This document shows positions 8,648 through 16,757 of a stretch of 64,000 nucleotides of DNA, in pieces. The notes beneath the pieces are model-generated. The model searched no databases and was not told the origin of the DNA. It saw nothing but the letters and a program-made list of their open reading frames with translations. Position 1 is the first letter of the stretch; the number at the start of each line of letters is the position of its first letter. This stretch comes from Acidimicrobiales bacterium. GTDB lineage: Bacteria; Actinomycetota; Acidimicrobiia; Acidimicrobiales; Palsa-688. Position numbers and translations under genes: made by a program. Where the stretch lies: NCBI GenBank assembly GCA_036378675.1, contig DASUWA010000001.1, positions 37,378-101,377 on the forward strand, written 5' to 3'.

Positions 8648-9997
8648 TTGGGACACTTCGTTCCGCACACCGACGAAGAACTCGGGCAAATGCTCGCCGA
8701 CATCGGGCTGTCGTCACTCGATGAGCTGTTCGACGTGATCCCCGAAGCGCTTCGCCTGGCCGGCGGGCTGGCCGTCGCACCCGGCATGCCCGAGGCGGAC
8801 GTTCTCGACGAGATGGGCAGGCTCGCCGCTCGGAACAAGTTCGGCTCAGATTTGGTCTGCTTCGCCGGCGCCGGGGCCTACGACCACGACATCCCCTCCG
8901 CGACCAACCGGCTCGCCTTCCGGTCCGAGTTCGTCACCGCCTACACGCCCTACCAGCCCGAGGTGGCCCAAGGCGTGCTTCAGGCGCTGTTCGAGTACCA
9001 GACGATGATCTCGCGGCTTGCCGGCCTTCCCGTGGCGAACGCGTCGCTCTACGACGGGGCGAGCGCCGTGGTCGAGGCCACCAACTTGTCTACGGCCGCC
9101 ACGGGGCGCCAGACAGTGTGGGTCAGCGGCGGACTCCACCCGCACTGGCGGGCGGTCCTCCACACTTTCGCCAAGGGCACCGGCCACGTACTCGTCGACG
9201 TACCGCTTCGTGACGGGGTGACCGACTGGACACAGGCGCCGCTGGCCGAGCCTCCCGCAGCGCTGCTCGTCGCCTCGCCGAACTACCTCGGTGCGATCGA
9301 GGACGTCCGGGTCGCACGGACGGTGGCCGATTCTCACAAGGCTCACCTGCTGGTCGCGATCGATCCGGTGTCGGCCGGCCTGTTGCGGACGGCGGGAGAC
9401 GACGGAGCCGACGTGGTGGTGGGGGAGGGCCAGCCGTTCGGGACGCCCCTCTCCTTCGGCGGTCCGTACTTGGGTCTGTTCGCCTGCCGCATGGAGCACG
9501 TCCGGAGGCTTCCGGGTCGCCTAGTCGGGAGAACCGTAGATACCGAGGGCCGCCCGGCCTATGTCACGACCCTCAGGGCGAGGGAGCAGGACATCCGCCG
9601 CGAGAAGGCCTCGTCCAACGTGTGCACGAACCAGACCCTGATCGCGGTCGCGTGCATGATCCAGATGTCCTGGCTCGGCACGTCCGGCCTGCGAGAGCTT
9701 TCACTCCGGTGCGCCCGGGGGACCCGCTACACCCGCGAAGCGGTCACTGCCATCCCGGGAGTCGAGCTCGTCGCGTCCGTCCCGACGCTTCGCGAGTTCG
9801 CGGTCAAGCTCCCGGTGCCGGGGCCGGCGGTGGTCGCGCGCATGGCGGAAGAAGGTTTCCTGGCCGGCGTCCCGGTCGGAATCGAGGGGGGAGTGGTGCG
9901 CGACGAAGGCGACGCCCTTTTGATCGCGGTCACCGAGAAACGAACCAAAGACGAGATCGACGCGTTCGTCTCCGCTCTCGAAAAGGTGGTCCGCTGA
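8648..9997 (+). CDS. gcvPA: Glycine dehydrogenase (decarboxylating) subunit 1
   Basis: This is the 449-residue N-terminal half of the two-subunit P protein. It opens with GHFVPHTDEELGQMLADIG and contains FAGAGAYDHDIPSATN and ASLYDGASAVVEA, typical of GcvPA. With GcvPB it decarboxylates glycine using pyridoxal phosphate and passes the methylamine to GcvH. The start is a TTG at 8648. The stop overlaps the ATG of gcvPB by one base (TGATG), which implies translational coupling and equal output. Confidence 0.95.
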   Translation: MGHFVPHTDEELGQMLADIGLSSLDELFDVIPEALRLAGGLAVAPGMPEADVLDEMGRLAARNKFGSDLVCFAGAGAYDHDIPSATNRLAFRSEFVTAYTPYQPEVAQGVLQALFEYQTMISRLAGLPVANASLYDGASAVVEATNLSTAATGRQTVWVSGGLHPHWRAVLHTFAKGTGHVLVDVPLRDGVTDWTQAPLAEPPAALLVASPNYLGAIEDVRVARTVADSHKAHLLVAIDPVSAGLLRTAGDDGADVVVGEGQPFGTPLSFGGPYLGLFACRMEHVRRLPGRLVGRTVDTEGRPAYVTTLRAREQDIRREKASSNVCTNQTLIAVACMIQMSWLGTSGLRELSLRCARGTRYTREAVTAIPGVELVASVPTLREFAVKLPVPGPAVVARMAEEGFLAGVPVGIEGGVVRDEGDALLIAVTEKRTKDEIDAFVSALEKVVR

Positions 9998-11532
9998 TGG
10001 CCGAAAAAAGAACCGCCGCGCCCGCCGGCAAAGCTTCGAGCGCCCCAGTCGTCGGCAGGGAGCACGAACCGACGATCTTCGAGTTCTCGAGCCCCGGGCG
10101 CTCGTCAGCGTCGTTCCGGACCACCGGGATCCCCGAATGGGGCCCGGCCGACCTTGTCCCGGCCGGTTTTCTACGCGAGGAACCGATAGGCCTGACCGAG
10201 GTGTCCGAGCGCGACCTGGTCGCCCACGTGACCAGGCTCACCCACCGGCAGTACTCCGTGGACCTGGGCGCCTACCCGCTCGGCTCGTGCACGATGAAGT
10301 ACAACCCGAAGCTCTGCGACGATGCTGCCTCGCTTCCCGGTCTGACGTCGGTCCATCCGTCGACGCCCGAGCACCTTTCGCAGGGATGGCTCGAGCTGTT
10401 GTGGTCCCTCGCCGACACGCTGTGCCGCATCACCGGCATGTCCGCCGCCACCCTCCAGCCGCCCGCCGGCGCCGCGGGCGAGCTGACCGGCCTGCTCCTG
10501 ATGCGCGCCTACCACGAATCGCGGGGCGAGACCCGGCGCAAGGTGATCATCCCCGATTCGGCGCACGGCACCAACCCGGCGTCGGTAACCCTCGGCGGTT
10601 ACGAGACCGTGACGGTTCCCTCCGACCATCGGGGTCTCGTAGATCTAGAGGCACTGAAGGATCGCCTCGACGCAGAGGTGGCCGGGATCATGCTGACCAA
10701 CCCGAACACGCTCGGCCTCTTCGAGGAGGACATCGCCCAGATCGCCGCCGCAGTCCACCAAGCCGGCGGGCTCCTCTACTACGACGGGGCCAACCTGAAC
10801 GCGATCCTCGGAGTCACCCGTCCTGGCGACATGGGCTTCGACATCGTGCACATGAACCTCCACAAGACGTTCGCGGTTCCCCACGGCGGGGGCGGACCTG
10901 GAGCCGGCCCGGTCGCCGTGTCGGAACGCCTCGCCGCCTTTCTGCCGGGGCCGATGCCCGAGCGACTCGCCGATGGCAGCTTCACCTGGAAGACCCCGGC
11001 CCACTCCATCGGGCGTACCCACTCCTGGCACGGAAACGCGCTGGCCCTTGCACGCGCCTGGTCGTACATACTCGCCAACGGCGGCGACGGGCTCCGACGA
11101 GTAGCCGAAGGGGCGGTCCTGAACGCCAACTGGCTGCGCCACCAGCTCCGCGGCGCCTACGACATCCCATACGACCGGCCGAACATGCACGAGTTCGTCG
11201 CGTCGACGTCGACACTCAAGAAGGAAAAAGGCCTCCGGGCGTTGGACGTCGGCAAGAGGCTCCTCGAGGAAGGGTTCCATGCGCCGACTGTGTACTTCCC
11301 TCTGATCGTCGACGAGGCACTCATGATCGAGCCGACCGAGACCGAAAGCCCGCAAACCGTCGCCGCGCTCGCCGACGCGTTGATCCGGATCGCCGCCGAC
11401 CCCGAGGGCGAATCTCAGAAGGCGCCGCGCACGACTCCCGTAGGAAGGGTCGACGAAGCCCGGGCTGCCCGGACTCTTTTGCCGACGTGGGACGCGGTCG
11501 CGGCGGAGTCAGTCGGTTCGCCCGGCGCGTAG
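9997..11532 (+). CDS. gcvPB: Glycine dehydrogenase (decarboxylating) subunit 2
   Basis: The 511-residue C-terminal half of the P protein carries the PLP Schiff-base lysine at Lys290 in HMNLHKTFAVPHGGGGPGAG. Other family blocks are YPLGSCTMKYNPK, QPPAGAAGE and DSAHGTNPASV. The ATG at 9997 overlaps the gcvPA stop. An open frame extends upstream of this point but lies over gcvPA in another frame, so the start at 9997 is preferred. The 3' end overlaps the convergent recombinase gene by 24 bp, leaving no room for a terminator. Confidence 0.95.
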   Translation: MAEKRTAAPAGKASSAPVVGREHEPTIFEFSSPGRSSASFRTTGIPEWGPADLVPAGFLREEPIGLTEVSERDLVAHVTRLTHRQYSVDLGAYPLGSCTMKYNPKLCDDAASLPGLTSVHPSTPEHLSQGWLELLWSLADTLCRITGMSAATLQPPAGAAGELTGLLLMRAYHESRGETRRKVIIPDSAHGTNPASVTLGGYETVTVPSDHRGLVDLEALKDRLDAEVAGIMLTNPNTLGLFEEDIAQIAAAVHQAGGLLYYDGANLNAILGVTRPGDMGFDIVHMNLHKTFAVPHGGGGPGAGPVAVSERLAAFLPGPMPERLADGSFTWKTPAHSIGRTHSWHGNALALARAWSYILANGGDGLRRVAEGAVLNANWLRHQLRGAYDIPYDRPNMHEFVASTSTLKKEKGLRALDVGKRLLEEGFHAPTVYFPLIVDEALMIEPTETESPQTVAALADALIRIAADPEGESQKAPRTTPVGRVDEARAARTLLPTWDAVAAESVGSPGA

Positions 11533-12549
11533 CGACTCGCGAAGCGCCGCCTGGCTCGGATGCGCCTGGATCACCTGCCGTAGTCCCTGCGCGGTTGCAG
11601 ACAGGTAACGCCTTGTCGTCTCGAGGCTCGCGTGTCCGAGAAGCTCCTGCAGCTCGACTACATCCGCACCGGCTTCGAGGGCTTCTGTAGCGAACGTGTG
11701 ACGCAATGCGTGGACAAGAGCCCCTGCAGGAACCTGGGCACGGATTCCCGCCCGCACGTAAAGCTTTTCCACCAGATAACGGATCTGATGAACCGTGAGT
11801 CTTCTGCCGCGAACGTCGACGAACAGCGGTGTGTTGGGATGATTCATTTCGTCGCGGGGAAAGCGTCGCTTTCTCTGCTGCGTGTATTCGTCGATCACCG
11901 CCTCGAGCGACGGGTCGATCGGTATGGGCCGAACCTTGCCGCCCTTCCCGCGCACTTCGACGCGCCGCGCTCCGGGATCACCGTCCAGCGATCCGATGTT
12001 AAGGCCCGACGCCTCAGCCTCTCGGATTCCGGTGACGCAGAAGGTGGCAATGACCGCGAGGTCTCTCGCCGGCCAGGGATCGCGAGCGGTCGGATCCGGT
12101 TCCGCAGCAGTCTTGATGAGCCGGGCTACCGCGTCGCGGGCGCGGATGGAGCGGGGGAGCGTGGATGGTGTCTTCGGCTTGGGGATCGCCGCCATCGGGT
12201 TGCCCTCCATGACCGCCTCGGCGACCAGGAAGTCGAAAAAGCTCGACCAGGCCGAGTGTGCCCTTCGCACCGATGCGGCGGCGTGATCCGAAGCCCATGA
12301 AGCGAACGCCGCGCGCAGCCCGGTCTTCTCGAGGTCGGGGAGCGCGACATCCTGGTACTGACCGATCTCCTCGAGGGCAGCGAGTCTCGACGCGACGCCC
12401 TCGAGGTCGCGGCGGTACGCGGCGAGCGTCGCCGGCGACGGTTTCGCAGCCCCGAGATTGAACAGCCATGCCTCCACCGCGTCCGCGACCGACGACTCGG
12501 CGGTCAAGCGCCGGCGAGGTGCGATCGCCGCGGCGGGGGAGCGGGCCAC
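11509..12549 (-). CDS. Tyrosine recombinase, XerC/XerD-like
   Basis: This 346-residue site-specific recombinase has an N-terminal SAM-like core-binding domain (about 20-125) and a catalytic domain with the expected residues. These are Arg in CVTGIREAEASGL, Lys in GKGGKVRPIPI, HALRHTFATEAL, ELLGHASLETT and the nucleophile Tyr in TRRYLSA. The tail QVIQAHPSQAAL resembles the end of chromosomal XerC (AHPRA). It may act in chromosome dimer resolution. No other phage or integrative-element genes flank it, so an integrase role is less likely. GTG start 12549. Its upstream region holds an inverted repeat cluster. Confidence 0.85.
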   Translation of the reverse strand: MARSPAAAIAPRRRLTAESSVADAVEAWLFNLGAAKPSPATLAAYRRDLEGVASRLAALEEIGQYQDVALPDLEKTGLRAAFASWASDHAAASVRRAHSAWSSFFDFLVAEAVMEGNPMAAIPKPKTPSTLPRSIRARDAVARLIKTAAEPDPTARDPWPARDLAVIATFCVTGIREAEASGLNIGSLDGDPGARRVEVRGKGGKVRPIPIDPSLEAVIDEYTQQRKRRFPRDEMNHPNTPLFVDVRGRRLTVHQIRYLVEKLYVRAGIRAQVPAGALVHALRHTFATEALEAGADVVELQELLGHASLETTRRYLSATAQGLRQVIQAHPSQAALRESLRAGRTD

Positions 12550-12636
12550 GAGGTGTCGAGGGTAACGGGAAGGTGTGGCGCCGCCGCGGATGGCCGTTCA
12601 ATTCTGGGGGCGGCCACAGGCACGGGCGAGGGAGTC

Positions 12637-12706
12637 GCGTTTGGGAGTGAGATCTGCACGTGTCGTGCTCCAATCCACGCCCAAACGCAAAATACACACC
12701 CAAACG
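12637..12706. repeat. Three CCCAAACG motifs upstream of the recombinase gene
   Basis: GCGTTTGGG at 12637-12645 is inverted relative to CCCAAACGC at 12680-12688 (9-bp perfect arms). A third copy, CCCAAACG, lies at 12699-12706, 19 bp after the second. The 170-bp interval between the SufR-like and recombinase genes otherwise holds no gene. Spacing near two helical turns suits a regulator site. A recombination site is possible but does not match a known dif sequence. Confidence 0.5.
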
Positions 12707-12720
12707 TCGAAGAGCTGCGG

Positions 12721-13428
12721 TCAGTTCGGCCGGATCTCGTAGGAGCACGAGTGGGCTCCGGACAGGATGTGCGAAACCCTGTCGACCTGCGCCTCGGGTA
12801 GCACAGCCCGGATGAACGCAATCTCGCTGCCGCAGGCCTCGCGGTGCTGGCGGGCGACATCGAGGATGGCGCAATTGCGTTCCGATATCCGCCAGGTCCC
12901 GTCGGGTTCCTGCTCGCAGTGGGCGAGATAGCCGTCCTCGTCGAGGATCCGGCTCAACTCGCGGATCTTGTCGTCGAAGCCGAGCCCGGCGAGTCGCGCT
13001 TCGGCGCGAGCCTGGCGTTGGAGGCCCCGCCTGGCGAACGCCTCGCCAATGAGGTCCGGCGCGGATTCCTCGATGATGCCCAGCAACTGGTTGGTGAGCT
13101 GCCCATAGCGTTTCGGGAAGAGAGCCTCGGCCGCGGGCGTGAGGCAGTACCACCGGCGGGGCCGGCCTGGTCCTGTCCGCTGATCGCGGTGGGCGATGAG
13201 GCCGTCTTCGCCGAGAGGCCCGAGCTGCTGACGGACGGCACCGACGGTGATCCCCAGGTCGCCGGCGAGATCGTCCGCGGTTGCCTCACCGTAGCTCTTG
13301 AGGCTGGCGAGCAACGCCATCCTCGGACGGCCGACCGCATTCGCCGCGACCTGCTGACCTGCCGACTCTGTCGGCGCCAGCTCGACCGGTTCGGAGGGCC
13401 GCCGGTTGACCGAAGGATCAGTGCTCAC
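12721..13428 (-). CDS. SufR-like winged-helix regulator with a cysteine-rich C-terminus
   Basis: The 235-residue protein has an N-terminal winged-helix domain (about 38-100: ATADDLAGDLGITVGAVRQQ then GPGRPRRWYCLT). Its C-terminal domain has cysteines 171, 186, 199 and 228 in HCEQ, RNCAILDVARQHREACG and AHSCSYEI. This arrangement matches SufR-type repressors that sense iron-sulfur clusters. No suf operon is in the window, so its target is unknown. The GTG at 13428 overlaps the queA stop (GTGA), so this start is preferred over an upstream ATG that would lie inside queA. Confidence 0.75.
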   Translation of the reverse strand: MSTDPSVNRRPSEPVELAPTESAGQQVAANAVGRPRMALLASLKSYGEATADDLAGDLGITVGAVRQQLGPLGEDGLIAHRDQRTGPGRPRRWYCLTPAAEALFPKRYGQLTNQLLGIIEESAPDLIGEAFARRGLQRQARAEARLAGLGFDDKIRELSRILDEDGYLAHCEQEPDGTWRISERNCAILDVARQHREACGSEIAFIRAVLPEAQVDRVSHILSGAHSCSYEIRPN

Positions 13429-14534
13429 GGGAGGATCAGGTGGCTGTCGCCGAACTCGTGCCACAAGTACCCGGCGGCGACAGCCTCACGGTAGGACGAC
13501 TCGATCAAGTCCTGCCCGGCGACCGCTTCGAGCAGGGACAGGTGCGATGCTCCCGGTTCGTGCCAGCCGGTGATCAGCCCGTCTACCGCAGTGATCGGGG
13601 TGTCCGGTCGGATTACCAGCTCGGTCCAGCCTTCTCCGGGGTGCACCATCCCATCCGGGCCCGCCGTGCTCTGCAGCGCTCTTACCGCGGTCGTGCCTAC
13701 GCCGATGACCTTCGATCCGCGCCGGCGCGCCTGGTTGACCAGCTCGGCGGTCGTCGGGGGGACTTTGAACCATTCCGCCGCCGGTGGCTCGTGACTTTCG
13801 GCCGATGAAACGCCGCAATGAAGAACGAAGGGTGCGACCACGATTCCTTTCGCTGCGAGACGAGTCGTGATCTCGGCGGTGAACGGTCTAGCCGCGCTGG
13901 GCATCTCGGCGCTGCCCGGCACTTCGGCGAACACGGTCTGGTAATAGGAGATCGGCCAGTCCCGGGTGACGTGCGAATAGCGGATCGGCTTCCCGTGACG
14001 GGCGAGATAGGAGAGTGACGGTTCAGGAAGCTCGACGGTGGCCACCCAGATCCTGACCGGAAACCGGCGGGAGAGTCCCTCGGTCGCCGGCGCCCGGAGA
14101 ACCGCCCGGCCGCCGGAGGGCAGAAGCAGGCCCAACCCTGGTTCGGCATCCAGCCACGGGGTGCTCGCCGGTTCGAGCCCCGCCCCTGGGCCCGGGCGCC
14201 AATGACGAAGCTCCACCGTCCACAGACCACCGGGCAGCCGTCCGGACAGATGGAGCCGAGCCGGCTCTCCACGCGACGTCTCGGCGTCGAGAGCAGCCGG
14301 AAGGGTCGCGGACGTGTTCACGGCGACGACGTCGCCGGGTTCGAGGAGGGTGGGCAGGTCGGTGAAGTGGCGGTGGGACAGCGAGCCGTCCTGCTTTCGG
14401 GCTACCAGGAGCCGGACGGAGTCGCGCCGGAGGCCCCGGGCCTCGGGTGGTTCGGTCGCTTCGAGGTCCCGCGGCAGGACGAATTCTGTTCCGCTATCGA
14501 GCAGCCGAAGGCTCGGGGCCGGATCCGCATTCAT
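13425..14534 (-). CDS. queA: S-adenosylmethionine:tRNA ribosyltransferase-isomerase
   Basis: The 369-residue enzyme adds the epoxycyclopentanediol ring from SAM to 7-deazaguanine-modified tRNA in queuosine synthesis. Recognisable blocks are GDVVAVNTSATLPAAL, KPIRYSHVTRDWPISYYQTV and the C-terminal GWHEPGASHLSLLEAVAG. Length is in the normal range (about 340-370). No other queuosine gene (queC/D/E/F, tgt, queG) is in the window. The start ATG overlaps the stop of the upstream SDR gene by 4 bp, and its stop overlaps the SufR-like GTG, so three genes are coupled. Confidence 0.92.
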   Translation of the reverse strand: MNADPAPSLRLLDSGTEFVLPRDLEATEPPEARGLRRDSVRLLVARKQDGSLSHRHFTDLPTLLEPGDVVAVNTSATLPAALDAETSRGEPARLHLSGRLPGGLWTVELRHWRPGPGAGLEPASTPWLDAEPGLGLLLPSGGRAVLRAPATEGLSRRFPVRIWVATVELPEPSLSYLARHGKPIRYSHVTRDWPISYYQTVFAEVPGSAEMPSAARPFTAEITTRLAAKGIVVAPFVLHCGVSSAESHEPPAAEWFKVPPTTAELVNQARRRGSKVIGVGTTAVRALQSTAGPDGMVHPGEGWTELVIRPDTPITAVDGLITGWHEPGASHLSLLEAVAGQDLIESSYREAVAAGYLWHEFGDSHLILP

Positions 14535-15295
14535 CTCTTACCCCCGGGGAGGTGGGTGAGGTCGGTGACGTCGGCGAAGTTGGCGACCTCGGCGACCTCG
14601 GCGAGCTTGACCCTTCCCGACTGCCGATCCGAGGCGATGAGGGCAAGGAGCGCCGGGACCACCGACGCCGGCTCGGGCCGGTCGGAGATGTCCTCGCCAG
14701 GGAAGGCGTCCTGGTGCATCTGAGTCCGCATGTCGCCGGGATCCACCGCCCATACCGTCCACCCCGGTCGCTCGGCTGCGAGAACGGCGGAGATCCGGTC
14801 GAGCGCCGCCTTCGAGGCCCCGTAACCGCCCCAACCTTCATACGGCTCCACCGATGCATCCGACGTGATGTTGATCACCGTCGGACGGGGGGAGAGCTCG
14901 AGCAACTCGGCGGCCTCCTGGATGAGGGCCAGCGGGGCGATGACATTCGCCTCGAATGCTTCCCTGAGGCCGTCGAGGGGGAATCGGCTCAGGTCCGGGA
15001 GGGGGCTGGGGCCTAGGGTGCCGGCGTTGTTCACCACGAGGTCGATTCCCCCGATTTCCTTAGCGGCGGCGACCAGCTGGCGCCGGTGGGCTGGATCCGT
15101 GACGTCCCCGGCGATCGCCCTGAGCTCCTGGCCGGCCCGCAGGGCGGTTCCGATCCTGGCCTCGGCGGCCTGGAGGCCCTTGGCGGTACGTGCGTCGATC
15201 ACCAGCGACCACCCCGCGCCGGCGAGGCCGGCCGCGAGTGCCTCGCCTAGGCCCCTGGAAGCTCCTGTGACGATCGCGATGGGCATCTCTTTCAA
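14531..15295 (-). CDS. Short-chain dehydrogenase/reductase
   Basis: The 254-residue classical SDR has the cofactor motif TGASRGLGEALA (about residues 10-21), NNAG at the end of beta-4 and a catalytic YGASKAALD (Tyr and Lys of YxxxK). The Ser of the triad lies in ITSDASVEPYEGW. The specificity cannot be deduced. NAD(P) preference is uncertain, although Arg after the glycine motif favours NADP. GGTTGAAAGAG precedes the ATG at 15295, and a palindromic operator candidate lies 58 bp upstream. First gene of the SDR-queA-SufR-like unit. Confidence 0.88.
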   Translation of the reverse strand: MKEMPIAIVTGASRGLGEALAAGLAGAGWSLVIDARTAKGLQAAEARIGTALRAGQELRAIAGDVTDPAHRRQLVAAAKEIGGIDLVVNNAGTLGPSPLPDLSRFPLDGLREAFEANVIAPLALIQEAAELLELSPRPTVINITSDASVEPYEGWGGYGASKAALDRISAVLAAERPGWTVWAVDPGDMRTQMHQDAFPGEDISDRPEPASVVPALLALIASDRQSGRVKLAEVAEVANFADVTDLTHLPGGKR

Positions 15296-15678
15296 CCTCC
15301 CCGAGGGCTCATCTCCCCGTTGCCAGTAAAAGTAGCCCTACCTGTCTAAATATGTAAAGGAAATTTACAAACTGCAGGCCAGGGGCCGATCCCCGGCGGG
15401 GGAGGACCCGCGGGAGGACTATCTGATCACCCGCCCCGCATCTCCTTCTGTTCCGCATAATCACAGTTATCCGTAATTCAGTACACGGCACGGGCGACCC
15501 TCGAGGCGTCCTCGAATACCAGCCCTGGGAGCACACCAGGCGCGCACCAGGAGCACCTACCAGCTCGCAGCCCCGTCTGGGGCTCTAAGGACCCACGGGA
15601 TCTACGGCTCTACGGATCTACGGCTCTACGGATCTACGGGCGCAGCCTCCGGGTGCCCGGCGGCAATCTCTCCCGGCG
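15296..15678. other. Intergenic region with a hairpin and tandem repeat
   Basis: No convincing gene. Besides the operator candidate at 15353, it contains a short hairpin (AGCCCC-GTCT-GGGGCT, 15569-15584) without a T-run. A direct repeat follows in which the 16-base unit TCTACGGCTCTACGGA occurs about 2.5 times (15601-15639). The function of the repeat is not evident. Confidence 0.6.
15353..15369. promoter_or_regulatory. Palindromic operator candidate TGTAAA-N5-TTTACA
   Basis: A perfect 6+6 inverted repeat with a 5-bp centre sits in an AT-rich patch within otherwise GC-rich DNA, upstream of the SDR gene on the minus strand. It overlaps a possible -35 (TTTACA), so a bound dimeric regulator could block transcription of SDR-queA. 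Confidence 0.45.
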
Positions 15679-15801
15679 CTAGGCGCCGGCTGCGGGCTTG
15701 CGAGCCTCGGCTTTGGCGGCCCGGACACGCGCGTCGCGCTGCTTCTTGCGCCGGATCCGGTCGTGCTTCCAGCGGACGGTCGATCTAGCTCCACGGCCCA
15801 T
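15679..15801 (-). CDS. 40-residue highly basic protein resembling ribosomal protein eL41
   Basis: The short frame encodes 40 residues with 15 Arg/Lys. The middle reads STVRWKHDRIRRKKQRDARV. The spacing of basic residues around the single Trp resembles the one-helix archaeal/eukaryotic ribosomal protein eL41 (RAKWRKKRMRRLKRK). A small actinobacterial ribosomal protein is therefore a reasonable guess, not proven. The start at 15801 is supported by TAGGGT ending 8 nt upstream, the leaderless arrangement seen elsewhere here. No Shine-Dalgarno sequence is present. The tail is Ala/Lys-rich. Confidence 0.6.
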   Translation of the reverse strand: MGRGARSTVRWKHDRIRRKKQRDARVRAAKAEARKPAAGA

Positions 15802-15809
15802 GGCGCCAG

Positions 15810-15815
15810 ACCCTA
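15810..15815 (-). promoter_or_regulatory. Candidate -10 hexamer before the 40-residue basic protein
   Basis: TAGGGT on the minus strand ends 8 nt before ATG 15801. An AT-rich island (15842-15880) lies further upstream. Confidence 0.4.
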
Positions 15816-15914
15816 CCAGGCCCGGCACACCGATGCACTGGGTATACTTAACACTGTTATAATCGATTTTCTTTACCCACCACCGGTTTTCACACCACCG
15901 ACGACGAGGATGCC

Positions 15915-16640
15915 TCAGTCGCGCAGGAAGTCGACGGTCGCCTCGATGAACCGGAAGTCTTTCGGCGTCCCGAAGTGGTCCGCGCCGGCGAGGCTGGCCA
16001 GCCGGGCGTCCGGCAGGGCCTTGAGCAGCCTGTCAGCGGGTCCGGCGAAGTCGCGGTCCCCCAGCACGACCAGGACAGGAAGCTTCACCGACGAGAGGAT
16101 GGATTCATCGAGAGGTGAGTGCGGCCGGCGCAGGCACGCCGCCAGCGCCGAAGGATCATTGCCGGGCGCCCTGGCGAAGACCGCGAAGGCCTGTGCGACC
16201 GCCGGATCGCCCTCGGCGGTGTCTCCCGTCTCGATCGCACGGGCAGCGGGTTCGGGGTCCCCGTCCCTGAACACGTTCTCCCCGACGCCTCCTACGACCA
16301 GCTTTCGAAACCGCTCGGGGCTGTCGGCTATGACCCTGAGCAGAAGCTGCCCCCCGAGGCTGAACCCAACGGCATCGACCTGACCGTCGGCCGGGAGAAC
16401 GTCATAGATGGCGCGAGTCAGGTCGGTGTACGCCTCCGGCTCATGTGGCTTGTCGGCGGTCCCATGACCGAGAAGGTCCAACCCGATGACCTCGCGGCCT
16501 TCGTCCTGAAGGATGTCCACCCAGCCCGGCTCTCGCCAGTTCCGTTCGAACGACGAAGCGAATCCATGCACCAGCAAGACGGGTGGCAATGACACGGGCG
16601 GCGGGGACACGGGCGGCGGGGACACGGGCGGCGGGGGCAT
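15915..16640 (-). CDS. Alpha/beta hydrolase
   Basis: The hydrolase of up to 241 residues has the oxyanion region LLVHGFASSFERNW, the nucleophile elbow GFSLGGQ, the acid in VLGDRDFAG and the histidine in GADHFG. Substrate is unknown; esterase or C-C hydrolase activity is possible. The N-terminal 16-20 residues are a VSPPP repeat encoded by a 15-bp DNA repeat, so the true start may be one of several GTG codons inside the repeat. It stands alone on the minus strand between the basic small protein and the divergent 16758 gene. Confidence 0.85.
   Translation of the reverse strand: MPPPPVSPPPVSPPPVSLPPVLLVHGFASSFERNWREPGWVDILQDEGREVIGLDLLGHGTADKPHEPEAYTDLTRAIYDVLPADGQVDAVGFSLGGQLLLRVIADSPERFRKLVVGGVGENVFRDGDPEPAARAIETGDTAEGDPAVAQAFAVFARAPGNDPSALAACLRRPHSPLDESILSSVKLPVLVVLGDRDFAGPADRLLKALPDARLASLAGADHFGTPKDFRFIEATVDFLRD
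16591..16635. repeat. Three perfect copies of a 15-bp tandem repeat
   Basis: GACACGGGCGGCGGG is repeated three times head to tail at the 5' end of the hydrolase gene. On the minus strand it encodes PPPVS units. Because it contains GTG codons, repeat number may change the choice of start. Confidence 0.85.
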
Positions 16641-16744
16641 CGGCGAAGGCTATCCCCATGGGCAAATGCCCGGTGCGGTGGCGCCGGCGCAACGGACGAA
16701 TCCCGACAACTCTGCGCCCCTTCGGCAGGTCACCCGCTCTCCGA

Positions 16745-16750
16745 TAGCTT
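16745..16750 (+). promoter_or_regulatory. Candidate -10 hexamer before the 16758 gene
   Basis: TAGCTT ends 7 nt before GTG 16758. No Shine-Dalgarno sequence is seen. Confidence 0.4.
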
Positions 16751-16757
16751 TGATGTC

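Noticed and set aside
9622..9996. In-frame upstream extension of gcvPB
   Set aside because: It overlies gcvPA in another frame and has no family similarity; ATG 9997 is coupled to the gcvPA stop.
11509..12549. Recombinase as integrase of a mobile island
   Set aside because: No att repeats, tRNA gene or phage genes flank it, and its C-terminal tail resembles chromosomal XerC.
14165..14180. GGTTCGAGCCC, a tRNA T-loop-like string
   Set aside because: It lies within the queA reading frame and no cloverleaf can be drawn around it.
15569..15584. Hairpin as intrinsic terminator
   Set aside because: The stem is short (6 bp) and no T-run follows on either strand.
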